From assembly GCF_000283515.1 (NCBI RefSeq), contig NC_015976.1, positions 2,946,501-3,010,500 on the forward strand: a stretch of 64,000 bases of DNA, given 5' to 3'. This DNA is from Sphingobium sp. SYK-6 (GTDB taxonomy: Bacteria > Pseudomonadota > Alphaproteobacteria > Sphingomonadales > Sphingomonadaceae). Position numbers and translations under genes: made by a program. Shown one piece after another: positions 1 through 7,981 of this stretch. A model generated the notes under the pieces. It searched no databases, was not told where the DNA came from, and saw only the letters and a program-made list of their open reading frames with translations. Positions within the stretch are counted from its first letter, which is position 1. Every line of letters begins with the position of its first letter.

Positions 1-38
1 ATCCATCAAGCCGTTGATCAAGTCAGATAGTCTGGCGA

Positions 39-1532
39 TCACGCTACTTGAATCATCGTCGGCACGATCTTGCGCCAGCGGAAAGAGATCGCAAGCAATC
101 CCAGGCCGATCAGGCAAATGGAAGCATCGACGATCAGGGCCATGCCGTCATCGACGCCGAGCACGATAGAATGCCACACCGCAAGGGCGATCAGCAACGC
201 GCCTGTTCCGGCTCGGCCGATCCGCGTCAGACTGGTGGGCGAGAGGACAGGCGATGCGCCGAGCGAGGCGAGGCTGATCCCGGCCCAAATCGAGATTGGT
301 AAGGTGACTGCAGGGGTGAACAACGCTGCCGACGCCGCCCCGGCCAATGCGAGCGGCTGCCCCCAGACGGTCGCGGCCCAGACGCGTTCCCAGCCTGGCA
401 CCGGCCTGCCCTTGTCGCGTCGTCGCGCCAGCCAGATGTTGACGCCGCCAGCTGCCAGATAAGTGAGGCCAAGCCCCAGCAACGCATAGGCAATCTTGAC
501 GATGCCGCCGCCGAACCAGCCAAAATGCAGCGGACCAAGCGACCCTAGAATCTGCTGGCCCACATTGTTCTGCGCTGCTTTCTGCTCGTAATAAAGCCTC
601 CCGGCGCGATCGAAGGCGTAGACATCGCTGCTGGCGATGCGGGATGTGTCGCTTTCCACCTCGAACATGGCGGCCGCGCCCTGCTCGGTCGGATGTTCGG
701 CAATGAGATAGCTAATGCGCGCGCCCTGCGCCTGTTCGGCCACGCTGGCAAACAGCGGTCGCAGATCGATCGGCGGGGCAGGACGCTTGTCTTCTGCCGG
801 ATGGGGCGGCGTGAAGATGGCATAGACCTTGGCGGTATCGCCCTGAAACACGGCAAGGCCGATCGCGCCGATAATGACCGTGCTGAGGCCAAGCAATGCG
901 CCGGTCAGCGAGACGGTGAGGTGGAAAGGGAGTGCCCACACGCCGAGGCGATTGTGCAGATCGGCTTCCTGCAGTCGCCGCGATCCCCCGAGCCGCAGAT
1001 GGAAAGCATCGCGGAAGATACGCGGATGAGCCAGCAATCCGGAAATCAATGAGGAGAGCAGTGCAACGCCGCTCAGCCCGACGATGAAGATACCCCTGCT
1101 CTGCGGCAAGTGCAGGTTGATGTGCAGGCGCGTCAGGAAATGCGTCCAGCTTTCGCGCAATTCCCCGGTGATGCGTCCCGCGCTGTCGACGATCCAGGTG
1201 GTCCGCGTGCCATCTTCGGTATCGACCCGCAGGGTGGGCCAGGGCCGCTCCTCGCTGGGCATCAGGATGAAGACGTGCTCGACAGCCCCTTCCGTGCGCG
1301 CCATCGCTTCGCGATAGGCCGCCTGAGCGGCTTCGCCGGAGAGGCGCTCCATGCGCTCGGCGCCCGGATTCTCCCAACGATAGAATTCGTTGGCGAACAC
1401 GGCGATCGCTCCGGTGAGGCAGACCAGATAAAGAAGTGCGGCGAAGGCGAGGCCCAGGCCACTATGACCCTTGAGTACCGCGCGCACGAGATCAGGCGAC
1501 GGGAAGGATGCCCGCTTTTTCGTCTTCATCAT
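39..1532 (-). CDS. PepSY-associated inner-membrane protein, iron-uptake cluster
   Basis: A PepSY-TM family protein of about 497 residues. The family is found beside siderophore receptors and is thought to act in the inner membrane in reductive release or handling of imported iron. Hydrophobic segments are visible near residues 24-50, 148-170, 196-230 and 338-372, followed by three more C-terminal helices; periplasmic PepSY-like regions lie between them. The reading frame is open further upstream, but the ATG at 1532 gives an ATGA overlap with the preceding gene and the protein then begins MMKTKKRASF, so that start is preferred. It is the last gene of a three-gene minus-strand operon (TBDT, membrane protein, PepSY). 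The substrate is not visible from sequence. Confidence 0.85.
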   Translation of the reverse strand: MMKTKKRASFPSPDLVRAVLKGHSGLGLAFAALLYLVCLTGAIAVFANEFYRWENPGAERMERLSGEAAQAAYREAMARTEGAVEHVFILMPSEERPWPTLRVDTEDGTRTTWIVDSAGRITGELRESWTHFLTRLHINLHLPQSRGIFIVGLSGVALLSSLISGLLAHPRIFRDAFHLRLGGSRRLQEADLHNRLGVWALPFHLTVSLTGALLGLSTVIIGAIGLAVFQGDTAKVYAIFTPPHPAEDKRPAPPIDLRPLFASVAEQAQGARISYLIAEHPTEQGAAAMFEVESDTSRIASSDVYAFDRAGRLYYEQKAAQNNVGQQILGSLGPLHFGWFGGGIVKIAYALLGLGLTYLAAGGVNIWLARRRDKGRPVPGWERVWAATVWGQPLALAGAASAALFTPAVTLPISIWAGISLASLGASPVLSPTSLTRIGRAGTGALLIALAVWHSIVLGVDDGMALIVDASICLIGLGLLAISFRWRKIVPTMIQVA

Positions 1533-2107
1533 GTCAGCCCCTTCAACATGGCTGCGCCAAAGCCGATAACGGCCGTGCCCACGAGTACGGCCGTCGCGCG
1601 CAGGATGCGGCTGTCGGCAAGGGTCCATGCCATTGCACTCCCCCAGGCAAATGGCACGATCAGGCCACCGATCAGCAGCCGTGTCTGAATTTCACCGGGC
1701 GCCCAGACGGCATAGCTGATCCCCAGCCCCATGGCCGCCACCATGCCGATGGGGCCGGCGAGCGACCAGCGCAAGGTGGTGCGCCACGCGCTTGGTGCCC
1801 GCTCTGCAGGCTCCGGGGCCAGCCCTTCCCGCGCGGCACGGCCTGCCCGGGCGGGACGGAGCGTATAGCCCGAAGCGATGACTCCGAGTGCCACGACGGA
1901 CAGCAGCGTCACCGCCACGAACGGGCCGCGCGCCTCGCCGATCGCCCATGCCGGCCAAAGCAATGTGACGACGAGCAGAGCAAGCCCCACCGAGCGCCAA
2001 CGGGCCTTGCCTTCCTTGAGTCGCCATGCCCGGCGCAAGGACCATGCGCCGGCGAAGCAGCCGGCAATGATTGCAGCGATGGCTGCCAGGAATCCCGCGT
2101 CACTCAA
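1529..2107 (-). CDS. Six-helix membrane protein between TBDT and PepSY gene
   Basis: A 192-residue integral membrane protein with about six predicted helices: three in the first 85 residues, a charged linker around 90-110, and three more in the C-terminal half. The position between a TonB-dependent receptor and a PepSY protein matches the small DUF3325/DUF3649-type iron-uptake membrane proteins, and this protein could correspond to two such small proteins joined. That assignment rests on context and topology, not on a recognised motif. The start is a TTG that overlaps the TGA stop of the receptor (TTGA), and the stop overlaps the ATG of the PepSY gene, so the three genes are translationally coupled. 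Confidence 0.6.
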   Translation of the reverse strand: MSDAGFLAAIAAIIAGCFAGAWSLRRAWRLKEGKARWRSVGLALLVVTLLWPAWAIGEARGPFVAVTLLSVVALGVIASGYTLRPARAGRAAREGLAPEPAERAPSAWRTTLRWSLAGPIGMVAAMGLGISYAVWAPGEIQTRLLIGGLIVPFAWGSAMAWTLADSRILRATAVLVGTAVIGFGAAMLKGLT

Positions 2108-4368
2108 AACCCGGCCTCCAGCACTACGCCGATGCTGCGCGGCGCACCAATCACGGCGAAATTGGTAAAGTCATTGACGTACTGGTCATATTTCTCGTCG
2201 AACAGATTGTTGGCGAAGAGCGAAAGCCTCCAGTGATCGGCTTCATAGCCGATCCGCGCATTGACCAGCGTGCGCGCGCCAACGCGGCTGTCCGCCTGCG
2301 GGATCGACACGTCGGTCATCACCGCGCTGCGATAGCTGGCATTGACATTGGCATTGAAGCCGCCCCCAAATCGCACATTGGCCCCTCCGGAGAGCGTCCA
2401 TTTCGGCGCATAGGGGAACTCCAGACCCGAAAGGTCGGTGATCGAGCCGACATCGGTCACGAACTCGTCGAACTTCGTGCGGGTATGCCCCACGCTCGCG
2501 TACCAGTCGAAGCTCCGCGAGACCCGGTGCGCCACTTCGAGCTCGAAGCCGTAGATGTGCGACTTGCCGGCGTTGACCGTGTGCGTATCATAGGTTCCAT
2601 TGCCGAAATTGGCGGTGGTCTGCTGCTCGGTCCAGTCGATGTAGAAGGCATTGGCGTTGAGAGTCAGCCGACCATCCAGCCACGCCGAGCGCAGGGACAG
2701 CTCATAATTCCAGGTAAATTCCGGATCATAAGCGAACAGCTGTGATCGCGCCGTGTTGAAGCTGCTGCCACCCGAACGATAGCCGCGTTGCACGACGAAG
2801 GCAGTCGAAAGATCGGGCGTCCACGCCATTTCGATCCCACCCTTGGGCAGGAACGCGTTAAATTTGCGGGTGCCGACCGGCGCAGAGCCGTTGGCATCTT
2901 CCACCAGCCCCAGGACAAAGCCGTTCAGGGCCGTGATCGCGCCATCGAGCGGCGCCGGGTAGAGCGTTGCGTCCGGCAACGTGCCGACGAATGTCGCGAT
3001 CGCCTCGCCGCCGATCTTGTTGCGCTCATGATCATAGCGGAAGCCGCCGATCAGCGACAGCTGATCCGTCAGCCGATACCGGGCGTCGGCGAACACCGCC
3101 ATGGTTTCGACCTGCGTCGGGAAATCCGACGTATAGTCGACCGGGATGTTGGGCAGCGCAGCGGTGTAGATCGCCGCAACCTGCTGCGCTGTCGCGGCGC
3201 CAAGACTGGGCGTGAGCGCATTTATAATCGTGCTGGCTGGGGTCGGCACCAGTGTGACCTGATGCGATCGGCGATATTGATCGCGATTATAGTAAAACAG
3301 GCCGACAAGTCCGCTCAGCCGATCGCTCTCATAGTTTAGCCGCAATTCCTGCGTGAAGGTTTTCGCGCCGCCCGCGATGTCACTATAGGCGATGCTGGCG
3401 GCCGAGGAATCTCCGTCATATTTGCGGATGAAATCGGTGTCGGTCCACGTGCCGAGTGCGCTGAGAGACAGGCCACCGCCCAGATCATAGCGCAAATCCA
3501 GCGTCACCTGATCATTATCAACATCGCTGCTGTTGGGATAATCGGACGGGTTGGTTCGCGTATCGAAATAATTGCCGTTCGCACGATCGACATAAACGAA
3601 CAGATAGCCGCCCTGCGTCTCGAAATGATGGTAGTTCAGGCGCGCCTCGAAATCAGGGAGAGCCGAAGGCGTCCAGAGCAGCTTGCCGCGCACCGAAACC
3701 GAGTCGACGGGGTTTTCGGGTGCCTTGCGAGTGGGGTTGTAAATATATCCATCGGAATCGCGCTTTTCGGCAGAGATTCGGAAGGCCAGTTCGTTCGCCA
3801 CCAGCGGTCCGCCGCCGGCAATCGCGAACTGAGTGGTGTCGAAGGATGACACGAGCGCGCGGCCCTTCACGCCCCAGTCGAAGGTCGGGTCCTGGGTGCG
3901 GATATGCACTGCGCCGGCGAGCGCGTTGAGGCCCTGGATGGTGGACTGCGGTCCACGAAAGATCTCGACTTGTGCAACATCCCACATGTCGGTGGGGCCG
4001 TTGGAGAGGATGTCCTGCTGAACCGGGGCGCCATCGACGAAAACGGTGGCCGTCGCAGCATCGCCGCCGCCCGAAACACCGCGCTGATCGATGCCGCGGA
4101 TCGAGAAGCCGGAAGCACCATAGGTCTCGGAGACGTTGGCAGTGCGCTGATAAATTTCCTGAATGGTGAGGACATTCTCTTCCTCGAGACGCTCAGCGGT
4201 CACGACGCCCACCGACGCCGTCGTTTCCTGCAAGCTGCGCGACGCCTTTTCGCCCGTGACGATGATTTCCATCGGCTGATCAGCAGGCGCGATATCCTGT
4301 GCGAGTGCCGCAGCAGGCCATGCGAGAACGGTGAGCAGCGACGTGGATAGCAGGCAATTGGCGTTCAT
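2104..4368 (-). CDS. TonB-dependent receptor, probable iron/siderophore type
   Basis: A 754-residue outer-membrane TonB-dependent receptor that should import a ligand into the periplasm using TonB energy. An N-terminal signal peptide ends at about ALAQ (residue 24), followed by a TonB-box-like MEIIVTGEK. The plug domain spans roughly residues 45-160, with FRGPQSTIQGLNALAGAV typical of the family, and a long beta barrel ends in aromatic Phe (VVLEAGF). The downstream coupled membrane and PepSY genes point to a ferric-siderophore or haem-type ligand. A possible Fur box lies 45-65 bp upstream. The exact ligand cannot be read from sequence. Confidence 0.88.
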   Translation of the reverse strand: MNANCLLSTSLLTVLAWPAAALAQDIAPADQPMEIIVTGEKASRSLQETTASVGVVTAERLEEENVLTIQEIYQRTANVSETYGASGFSIRGIDQRGVSGGGDAATATVFVDGAPVQQDILSNGPTDMWDVAQVEIFRGPQSTIQGLNALAGAVHIRTQDPTFDWGVKGRALVSSFDTTQFAIAGGGPLVANELAFRISAEKRDSDGYIYNPTRKAPENPVDSVSVRGKLLWTPSALPDFEARLNYHHFETQGGYLFVYVDRANGNYFDTRTNPSDYPNSSDVDNDQVTLDLRYDLGGGLSLSALGTWTDTDFIRKYDGDSSAASIAYSDIAGGAKTFTQELRLNYESDRLSGLVGLFYYNRDQYRRSHQVTLVPTPASTIINALTPSLGAATAQQVAAIYTAALPNIPVDYTSDFPTQVETMAVFADARYRLTDQLSLIGGFRYDHERNKIGGEAIATFVGTLPDATLYPAPLDGAITALNGFVLGLVEDANGSAPVGTRKFNAFLPKGGIEMAWTPDLSTAFVVQRGYRSGGSSFNTARSQLFAYDPEFTWNYELSLRSAWLDGRLTLNANAFYIDWTEQQTTANFGNGTYDTHTVNAGKSHIYGFELEVAHRVSRSFDWYASVGHTRTKFDEFVTDVGSITDLSGLEFPYAPKWTLSGGANVRFGGGFNANVNASYRSAVMTDVSIPQADSRVGARTLVNARIGYEADHWRLSLFANNLFDEKYDQYVNDFTNFAVIGAPRSIGVVLEAGF

Positions 4369-4410
4369 GGGTCCCCCTGACGTTCGTAAGGGGAGCCTCT
4401 ATTTTTCACG

Positions 4411-4432
4411 CTAATGCGAGTCAAATGCAAAT
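4411..4432 (-). promoter_or_regulatory. Possible Fur box and promoter of the iron operon
   Basis: Read on the minus strand, the sequence ATTTGCATTTGACTCGCATT resembles alphaproteobacterial Fur-type boxes built from TGC...GCA halves. It also contains a TTGACT that could serve as a -35 element about 17 bases ahead of TAGAGG. It lies directly upstream of the TBDT operon. This is a visual match only; iron control is expected from the neighbouring genes. Confidence 0.35.
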
Positions 4433-4617
4433 AGATGCTGTCTCGCCTTATGCGACGCAGAATTTTAATGTGATGAGCCACGCTCAGGTGTCCCGCCTGC
4501 TGGTATCGGCCGACCGCGTCACCGGCGTCGAGGTCCAGCGGAACGGACGGATCGAACAGATACAGGCTGACGGCGAGGTCATCCTTTCATCCGGTGCGAT
4601 TGGCTCTCCGGCCATTG
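4425..4617 (+). pseudogene. GMC oxidoreductase internal fragment
   Basis: The frame-0 translation contains [20 protein letters not shown] followed by [13 protein letters not shown]. This is the signature stretch of glucose-methanol-choline oxidoreductases (the segment before the second GMC signature, reading AxREVILSAGAIGSPxxL in intact enzymes). Intact GMC enzymes are about 530 residues; only about 60 are present here. There is no FAD-binding N-terminus, the 5' end runs into the promoter of the iron operon, and homology stops abruptly at 4617, where an unrelated gene fragment begins in another frame. This is a gene remnant. Confidence 0.65.
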
Positions 4618-4767
4618 TTCGGCCGGCGCGTTCTGAAAGGAGGATCCCATCTCTGCGCGGAGAATTATTGCAAGCGCTATCGCCCGGCGGCGCGCTATCC
4701 CCAGACCATCGACACGGCGACGTCCTAAATCGGCTTCCGCTGCGCGCGCGACTTGCCTTCGCACTGA
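4618..4767 (+). pseudogene. Formylglycine-generating enzyme C-terminal fragment with stop
   Basis: In frame 1 the sequence reads [20 protein letters not shown], then [12 protein letters not shown], a stop (TAA, 4726-4728), then IGFRCARD. This is the C-terminal hallmark of the SUMF1/formylglycine-generating enzyme family (KGGSFLC..NYC.RYRPAAR...TSHIGFRC), which activates sulfatases by oxidising an active-site Cys or Ser. The stop occupies the place of the His in TSHIGFRC. The rest of the gene (about 250 residues) is missing and the fragment abuts a GMC fragment at 4617. It is a non-functional remnant. Confidence 0.7.
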
Positions 4768-4791
4768 TTGCTAGAGCGTATTTCCAAATCC

Positions 4792-4819
4792 AACCGTCCC
4801 AGCTGTAGCTCGGACGGTT
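4792..4819 (+). repeat. Perfect 8-bp inverted repeat hairpin
   Basis: AACCGTCC (4792-4799) and GGACGGTT (4812-4819) are exact complements separated by 12 bases that can pair further through AGC/GCT. There is no T-run after it on the plus strand, so a simple intrinsic terminator is unlikely. It lies between the gene remnants and the DksA/TraR-type gene and could be a leftover terminator or an operator. Confidence 0.4.
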
Positions 4820-4892
4820 CCTCCATAGCAGACGATTGAATCAGGAACCGGCTGTTCCCAGATAGTGTCTGCCTAAGGAGGAAGGAATCGAG

Positions 4893-5156
4893 ATGGCCGG
4901 TGGATGGTCACGCGATGGCGCGGTACAAGATCAGATCGACGATACAATCAACGACGCAGTCCGTGCCGCCCGGTCACGCATACACACGGGCGAAGGCAGC
5001 GAGCATTGCATCGATTGCGGCGAACGCATCCCTGCCCGCCGACGCGAGGCGCTTCCTGGCGTCCGTACCTGTGTGCTTTGCCAGAGCGAACAGGATAAAG
5101 CGGTGGTTCATTCGACGATCAACCGACGCGGAAGCAAGGACAGTCAGTTGCGGTAA
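4893..5156 (+). CDS. DksA/TraR family C4-type zinc-finger protein
   Basis: A small 87-residue protein with the paired-cysteine zinc finger of the DksA/TraR family: HCIDCGERIPARRR followed by VRTCVLC. Full-length DksA is about 150 residues with a coiled-coil; this short form resembles TraR/YbiI proteins, which can bind the RNA polymerase secondary channel. The residues before the finger are probably helical and rich in Asp/Glu (DDTINDAV). A strong ribosome site (AAGGAGG) precedes the ATG. It stands alone between gene remnants and the anti-sigma gene. The regulatory role is inferred from the family. Confidence 0.85.
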   Translation: MAGGWSRDGAVQDQIDDTINDAVRAARSRIHTGEGSEHCIDCGERIPARRREALPGVRTCVLCQSEQDKAVVHSTINRRGSKDSQLR

Positions 5157-5266
5157 ACCTGTCGGAATGAGGCGGGTGTGCGAGGCGTTGCCAGTCAGTT
5201 CCGTTCACATTCTTCCCTGACAGACCCATCTGGCGAATTTCGGTAGGCCACTCCCCTGTCACCGCT

Positions 5267-5989
5267 TCACTTTGCGGTCCAATCATTTTGCATCGCTCTC
5301 CTCTCCGCGGCGGCATCCAGGGGATCTCCGCTGATCTGGGTATCGATGTAGGCCATGATGGCGGCATTCCCGCTGCTCGCCATGCGATAGTCAGCCTGGG
5401 TCTGGGGCTGATATGCGACCAGCGCGCGCACGGCCCAGCTGCCTTCCTCGCGGCAGGCCACGCCTGCGGTGGAAGAGGTCTCGAAGCTCCGACATAGATT
5501 GCCGCCAGCGTCACGGAACGTCAGGCGAACCTGCACCTGCTGATCAGATCCACCCTCGTGGCTTGCGCTCGCCAGCTGTGTATCGAGCGCGGCGAGCACC
5601 TGCGCGTTGACAGCAAGCCCATGCTGCGGCGCTGTATCACCGCCAGTGAACATATACCCCCCCATGAATCCCGCAACAAGGGCCGCCGCCACGCCAGCCC
5701 AGCGCGGCAAGCCAGAGCCGGGGACGACGCGCTTCATGCGCGCGCTTGCCAGGCCCGCCACCCTGGCATCCTCTCGCGCCACAGCGCTGATCCCGGCGGG
5801 TACCGGCGCTGTGGCTATCGGACCGAAAGCCGCGCGCAGCTGCGCCTGCAACTGGCGTTGCGCTTCCAGCTTTTCGCCCAGCGCCGGAGTCGCTGCGACC
5901 AGCGCCGCCACGCGCTTCGCCTCGGCCTCGGGCAACTCGCCGTCCAGCCAGGCGTAAAGGGTCTCATCGTCAATCATCGGGTCAGTCAT
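5267..5989 (-). CDS. Anti-sigma factor partner of ECF sigma
   Basis: A 240-residue single-pass membrane anti-sigma factor. The cytoplasmic N-terminus begins with MTDPMIDDETLYAWLDGEL, the usual opening of ECF anti-sigma domains, and a single transmembrane helix lies near residues 95-115 (WAGVAAALVAGFMGGYMF). The periplasmic C-terminal part contains two cysteines (LCRSFE and VACREE), possibly redox active. No CHCC zinc motif is visible in the N-terminus. The start at 5989 is chosen because it leaves 4 bp after the stop of the sigma gene and yields the conserved N-terminus; the open frame upstream is a continuation into the sigma gene. It is expected to hold the sigma factor inactive until a periplasmic signal arrives. 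Confidence 0.85.
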   Translation of the reverse strand: MTDPMIDDETLYAWLDGELPEAEAKRVAALVAATPALGEKLEAQRQLQAQLRAAFGPIATAPVPAGISAVAREDARVAGLASARMKRVVPGSGLPRWAGVAAALVAGFMGGYMFTGGDTAPQHGLAVNAQVLAALDTQLASASHEGGSDQQVQVRLTFRDAGGNLCRSFETSSTAGVACREEGSWAVRALVAYQPQTQADYRMASSGNAAIMAYIDTQISGDPLDAAAERRAMQNDWTAK

Positions 5990-5993
5990 TGCC

Positions 5994-6482
5994 TCATCCT
6001 TCGCCGACAAGCGCCAGCAGCGCATTGCGTCCTCGCACCAGCCGACTGGACAAAGTGCCAACGGGTATGTCCAGTATCTCCGCAGCTTCGCGGTAGCCGC
6101 ACCCTTCGATCAGCACGAGCGCGACTGCCTCACGCTGGTCTTCCGGAAGGCGGGCCATGGCAGCCATCAGCCTGTCGAGGTCCAGCCGCGCCTCCAGTCC
6201 CGGGCGTGGATCTTCGCCCACCTGTTCACCAACCTCTTCCGGTAGCAGCCGCGCCATCTCCCTGCTCCGCGCACGCGCCGTGTCGATCCAGGCATTGCGC
6301 GTGATCCTGTACAGCCAGCTATCGAGCCGCGTGCCCGGTTGCCACTGGCTGCGGGCCCGCAGCGCGCGCTCAACGGCGATCTGCACCAGATCGTCTGCAT
6401 CGACAGAACTGCGCGAGAGCCCGTGCGCAAAACGCCGCAGGCGCGGCAACATGGCGGAGAGGCCTTCTTCGAATGCGTCCAA
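5994..6482 (-). CDS. ECF RNA polymerase sigma factor
   Basis: A 162-residue extracytoplasmic-function sigma factor. Region 2 carries DADDLVQIAVERAL and LDSWLYRITRNAWID; region 4 carries LPEDQREAVALVLIEGCGY and a helix-turn-helix, EAAEILDIPVGTLSSRL. The start is placed at a TTG (6482) preceded by AAAGGAAAGG at good spacing, giving LDAFEEGL before the first ATG at 6452; the longer open frame has no support. It is followed 4 bp later by its anti-sigma gene. Its own promoter is the reverse half of the palindromic element at 6504-6535, so it probably activates itself and the divergent secreted-protein genes. Confidence 0.9.
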   Translation of the reverse strand: MDAFEEGLSAMLPRLRRFAHGLSRSSVDADDLVQIAVERALRARSQWQPGTRLDSWLYRITRNAWIDTARARSREMARLLPEEVGEQVGEDPRPGLEARLDLDRLMAAMARLPEDQREAVALVLIEGCGYREAAEILDIPVGTLSSRLVRGRNALLALVGEG

Positions 6483-6503
6483 GCCCTTTCCTTTCAGCGT
6501 CGT

Positions 6504-6535
6504 GGATGAAACGACCCTCGCTCTGCGTTTCATCC
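6504..6535. promoter_or_regulatory. Symmetrical divergent ECF promoter
   Basis: A perfect 10-bp inverted repeat, GGATGAAACG (6504-6513) and CGTTTCATCC (6526-6535), with a 12-bp centre. Read in either direction it gives GGATGA-N16-CGTT, the layout of an ECF -35/-10 pair. Each -10 element lies within the complement of the opposite -35 arm, so one dyad drives both the sigma gene (start 6482) and the subtilase gene (start 6565). The distances to the start codons (about 20-35 bases) fit. A third copy stands at 7904-7929. Confidence 0.7.
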
Positions 6536-6564
6536 ATAGCCGGAAAAAATGATAAGGACCGACC

Positions 6565-7884
6565 ATGGGAAGACAATCACCTGCAATTCTCGTCATGACC
6601 GCGCTGCTCACCGGTGCGGCACAGGCACAGCTGCTCCCGGGGAATATCGGCGCACTGCCGGGGCAGGTGGCAGGTCGGGTGATCGATCCGCTCCTGGGGG
6701 ATGCCGCTGCGAGCCTTGGCAACACAGTAAACGGCCCTGTAGATACGCTGAGCGTGCGCGCCGTCCAGACGCTGAACCGCGCCTCGCTGCGCGATCTGCG
6801 CCTCGAGCGCCTGCAGGCGCTCATCCGCGCGAACCGCGAGGTGTTGGAGGCCGATGACGATGGCCAGCCGGTGCGACGCGGAGAAATCATCGCGCTCGAT
6901 GCCTCACCGGCCTTGCTCGCGCGGGTCCAGGCCGCCGGTTTTTCGATGTTGCGCGAAGATGAGATGGAAGGGATCGGCGTGCGCGTCCATGTGCTGAGCG
7001 TCCCGCGGGGGGAGTCCGGGCGCAAGGCGCTGGAACGTTTGCACAAACTCGCACCGGAGGGCGCTTTCGATCTCAATCATGTGTTCGAGCCAGCCGGCAG
7101 CGCGCTCGGCGCGGCGGCGGGCGCTGCTGCAGCGGCCGCTCGCAGCGTCAGGGATCGTGGTGATGCCATCGGCATGATCGACGGCGGCGTGGCCGCTCAT
7201 CCAGCGCTTGCCGGCGCCTCGATCCGCCAACGCGGCTTCGCGGACGGCGGGCTGAAAGGAAGCGGGCATGGCACGGCCATTGCCTCGCTGCTCGTCGGCG
7301 AGGAGGGGGCTTTTCGCGGCGCCGCTGCCAGCCGTTCGCTGCTCGCCGCTGATGTCTACGGCGGTGACCCGGCCTCAGGATCGGCTGAGGTCATCGCGCG
7401 GGCGCTGGGCTGGCTGGTAGCCGGCGGTGCACGGGTCATAAACATTTCGCTCGTCGGCCCGCCTAACCGGCTGCTGGCCCGCGCCATCGAACTGGCTCAT
7501 GAGCGCGGCGCCACTATCGTCGCCGCCGTGGGCAATGATGGACCGGCCGCCCCACCCATGTATCCGGCGTCCTATCAGGGCGTGATTTCCGTAACGGGCG
7601 TGGATGCACGGGACCGGGCGCTGGTCGAGGCCGGGCGCGCCGCCCATCTCGATTTCGCTGCCCCCGGCGCGGACATGGTCGCCGCATTGCCCGGCAAGGA
7701 CTATACCAAAGTGCGCGGCACCTCCTTCGCGGCCCCGCTCGTTGCGGCGCGACTGGCGGCGGCCGGTGGTTCGCCGGCAAATCGGGTCGCCATTGTGGCT
7801 GACGAGGCCGTCAGCGGGCACGGAAAAGTCGGGCGCGGCATTGTGTGCAAGATGTGTCGCACGGTGCCCGCAACGACTCGCTGA
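6565..7884 (+). CDS. Secreted S8 family (subtilisin-like) serine peptidase
   Basis: A 439-residue subtilase with a signal peptide probably cleaved after AQA (about residue 22). Asp206 (IGMIDGG), His235 (GSGHGTAIASLL) and Ser387 (GTSFAAPLVA) form the catalytic triad, and Asn324 (AVGNDG) is the expected oxyanion-hole residue. Residues about 25-195 form a long Ala/Arg-rich N-terminal region that may act as a propeptide or anchor. The C-terminus contains CKMC. It is divergent from the ECF sigma gene and shares its palindromic promoter, so it is a likely sigma target. The secreted substrate is unknown. An AAGGA ribosome site precedes the ATG. Confidence 0.9.
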   Translation: MGRQSPAILVMTALLTGAAQAQLLPGNIGALPGQVAGRVIDPLLGDAAASLGNTVNGPVDTLSVRAVQTLNRASLRDLRLERLQALIRANREVLEADDDGQPVRRGEIIALDASPALLARVQAAGFSMLREDEMEGIGVRVHVLSVPRGESGRKALERLHKLAPEGAFDLNHVFEPAGSALGAAAGAAAAAARSVRDRGDAIGMIDGGVAAHPALAGASIRQRGFADGGLKGSGHGTAIASLLVGEEGAFRGAAASRSLLAADVYGGDPASGSAEVIARALGWLVAGGARVINISLVGPPNRLLARAIELAHERGATIVAAVGNDGPAAPPMYPASYQGVISVTGVDARDRALVEAGRAAHLDFAAPGADMVAALPGKDYTKVRGTSFAAPLVAARLAAAGGSPANRVAIVADEAVSGHGKVGRGIVCKMCRTVPATTR

Positions 7885-7903
7885 GAAAAAATTCTGGCGT
7901 CGG

Positions 7904-7929
7904 GGATGAAGTCGCAGACCCTCATCGTT
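7904..7929 (+). promoter_or_regulatory. Third copy of the ECF promoter motif
   Basis: GGATGA (7904-7909), 16 bases, then CGTT (7926-7929). This is the same spacing and the same words as both halves of the divergent promoter at 6504-6535. It lies 52 bp upstream of the LEA-like protein gene, in the gap after the subtilase gene, and so probably gives that gene its own sigma-dependent promoter. Confidence 0.6.
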
Positions 7930-7981
7930 CTTCTTTCGACGGGCGGCCATCGAGCGGCCCGCATCTTGAAGGAGATGAGAC

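Noticed and set aside
4425..4808. A 127-residue intact plus-strand gene
   Set aside because: Only the middle resembles a protein family; the ends are out-of-frame sequence from another remnant, so it is a pseudogene.
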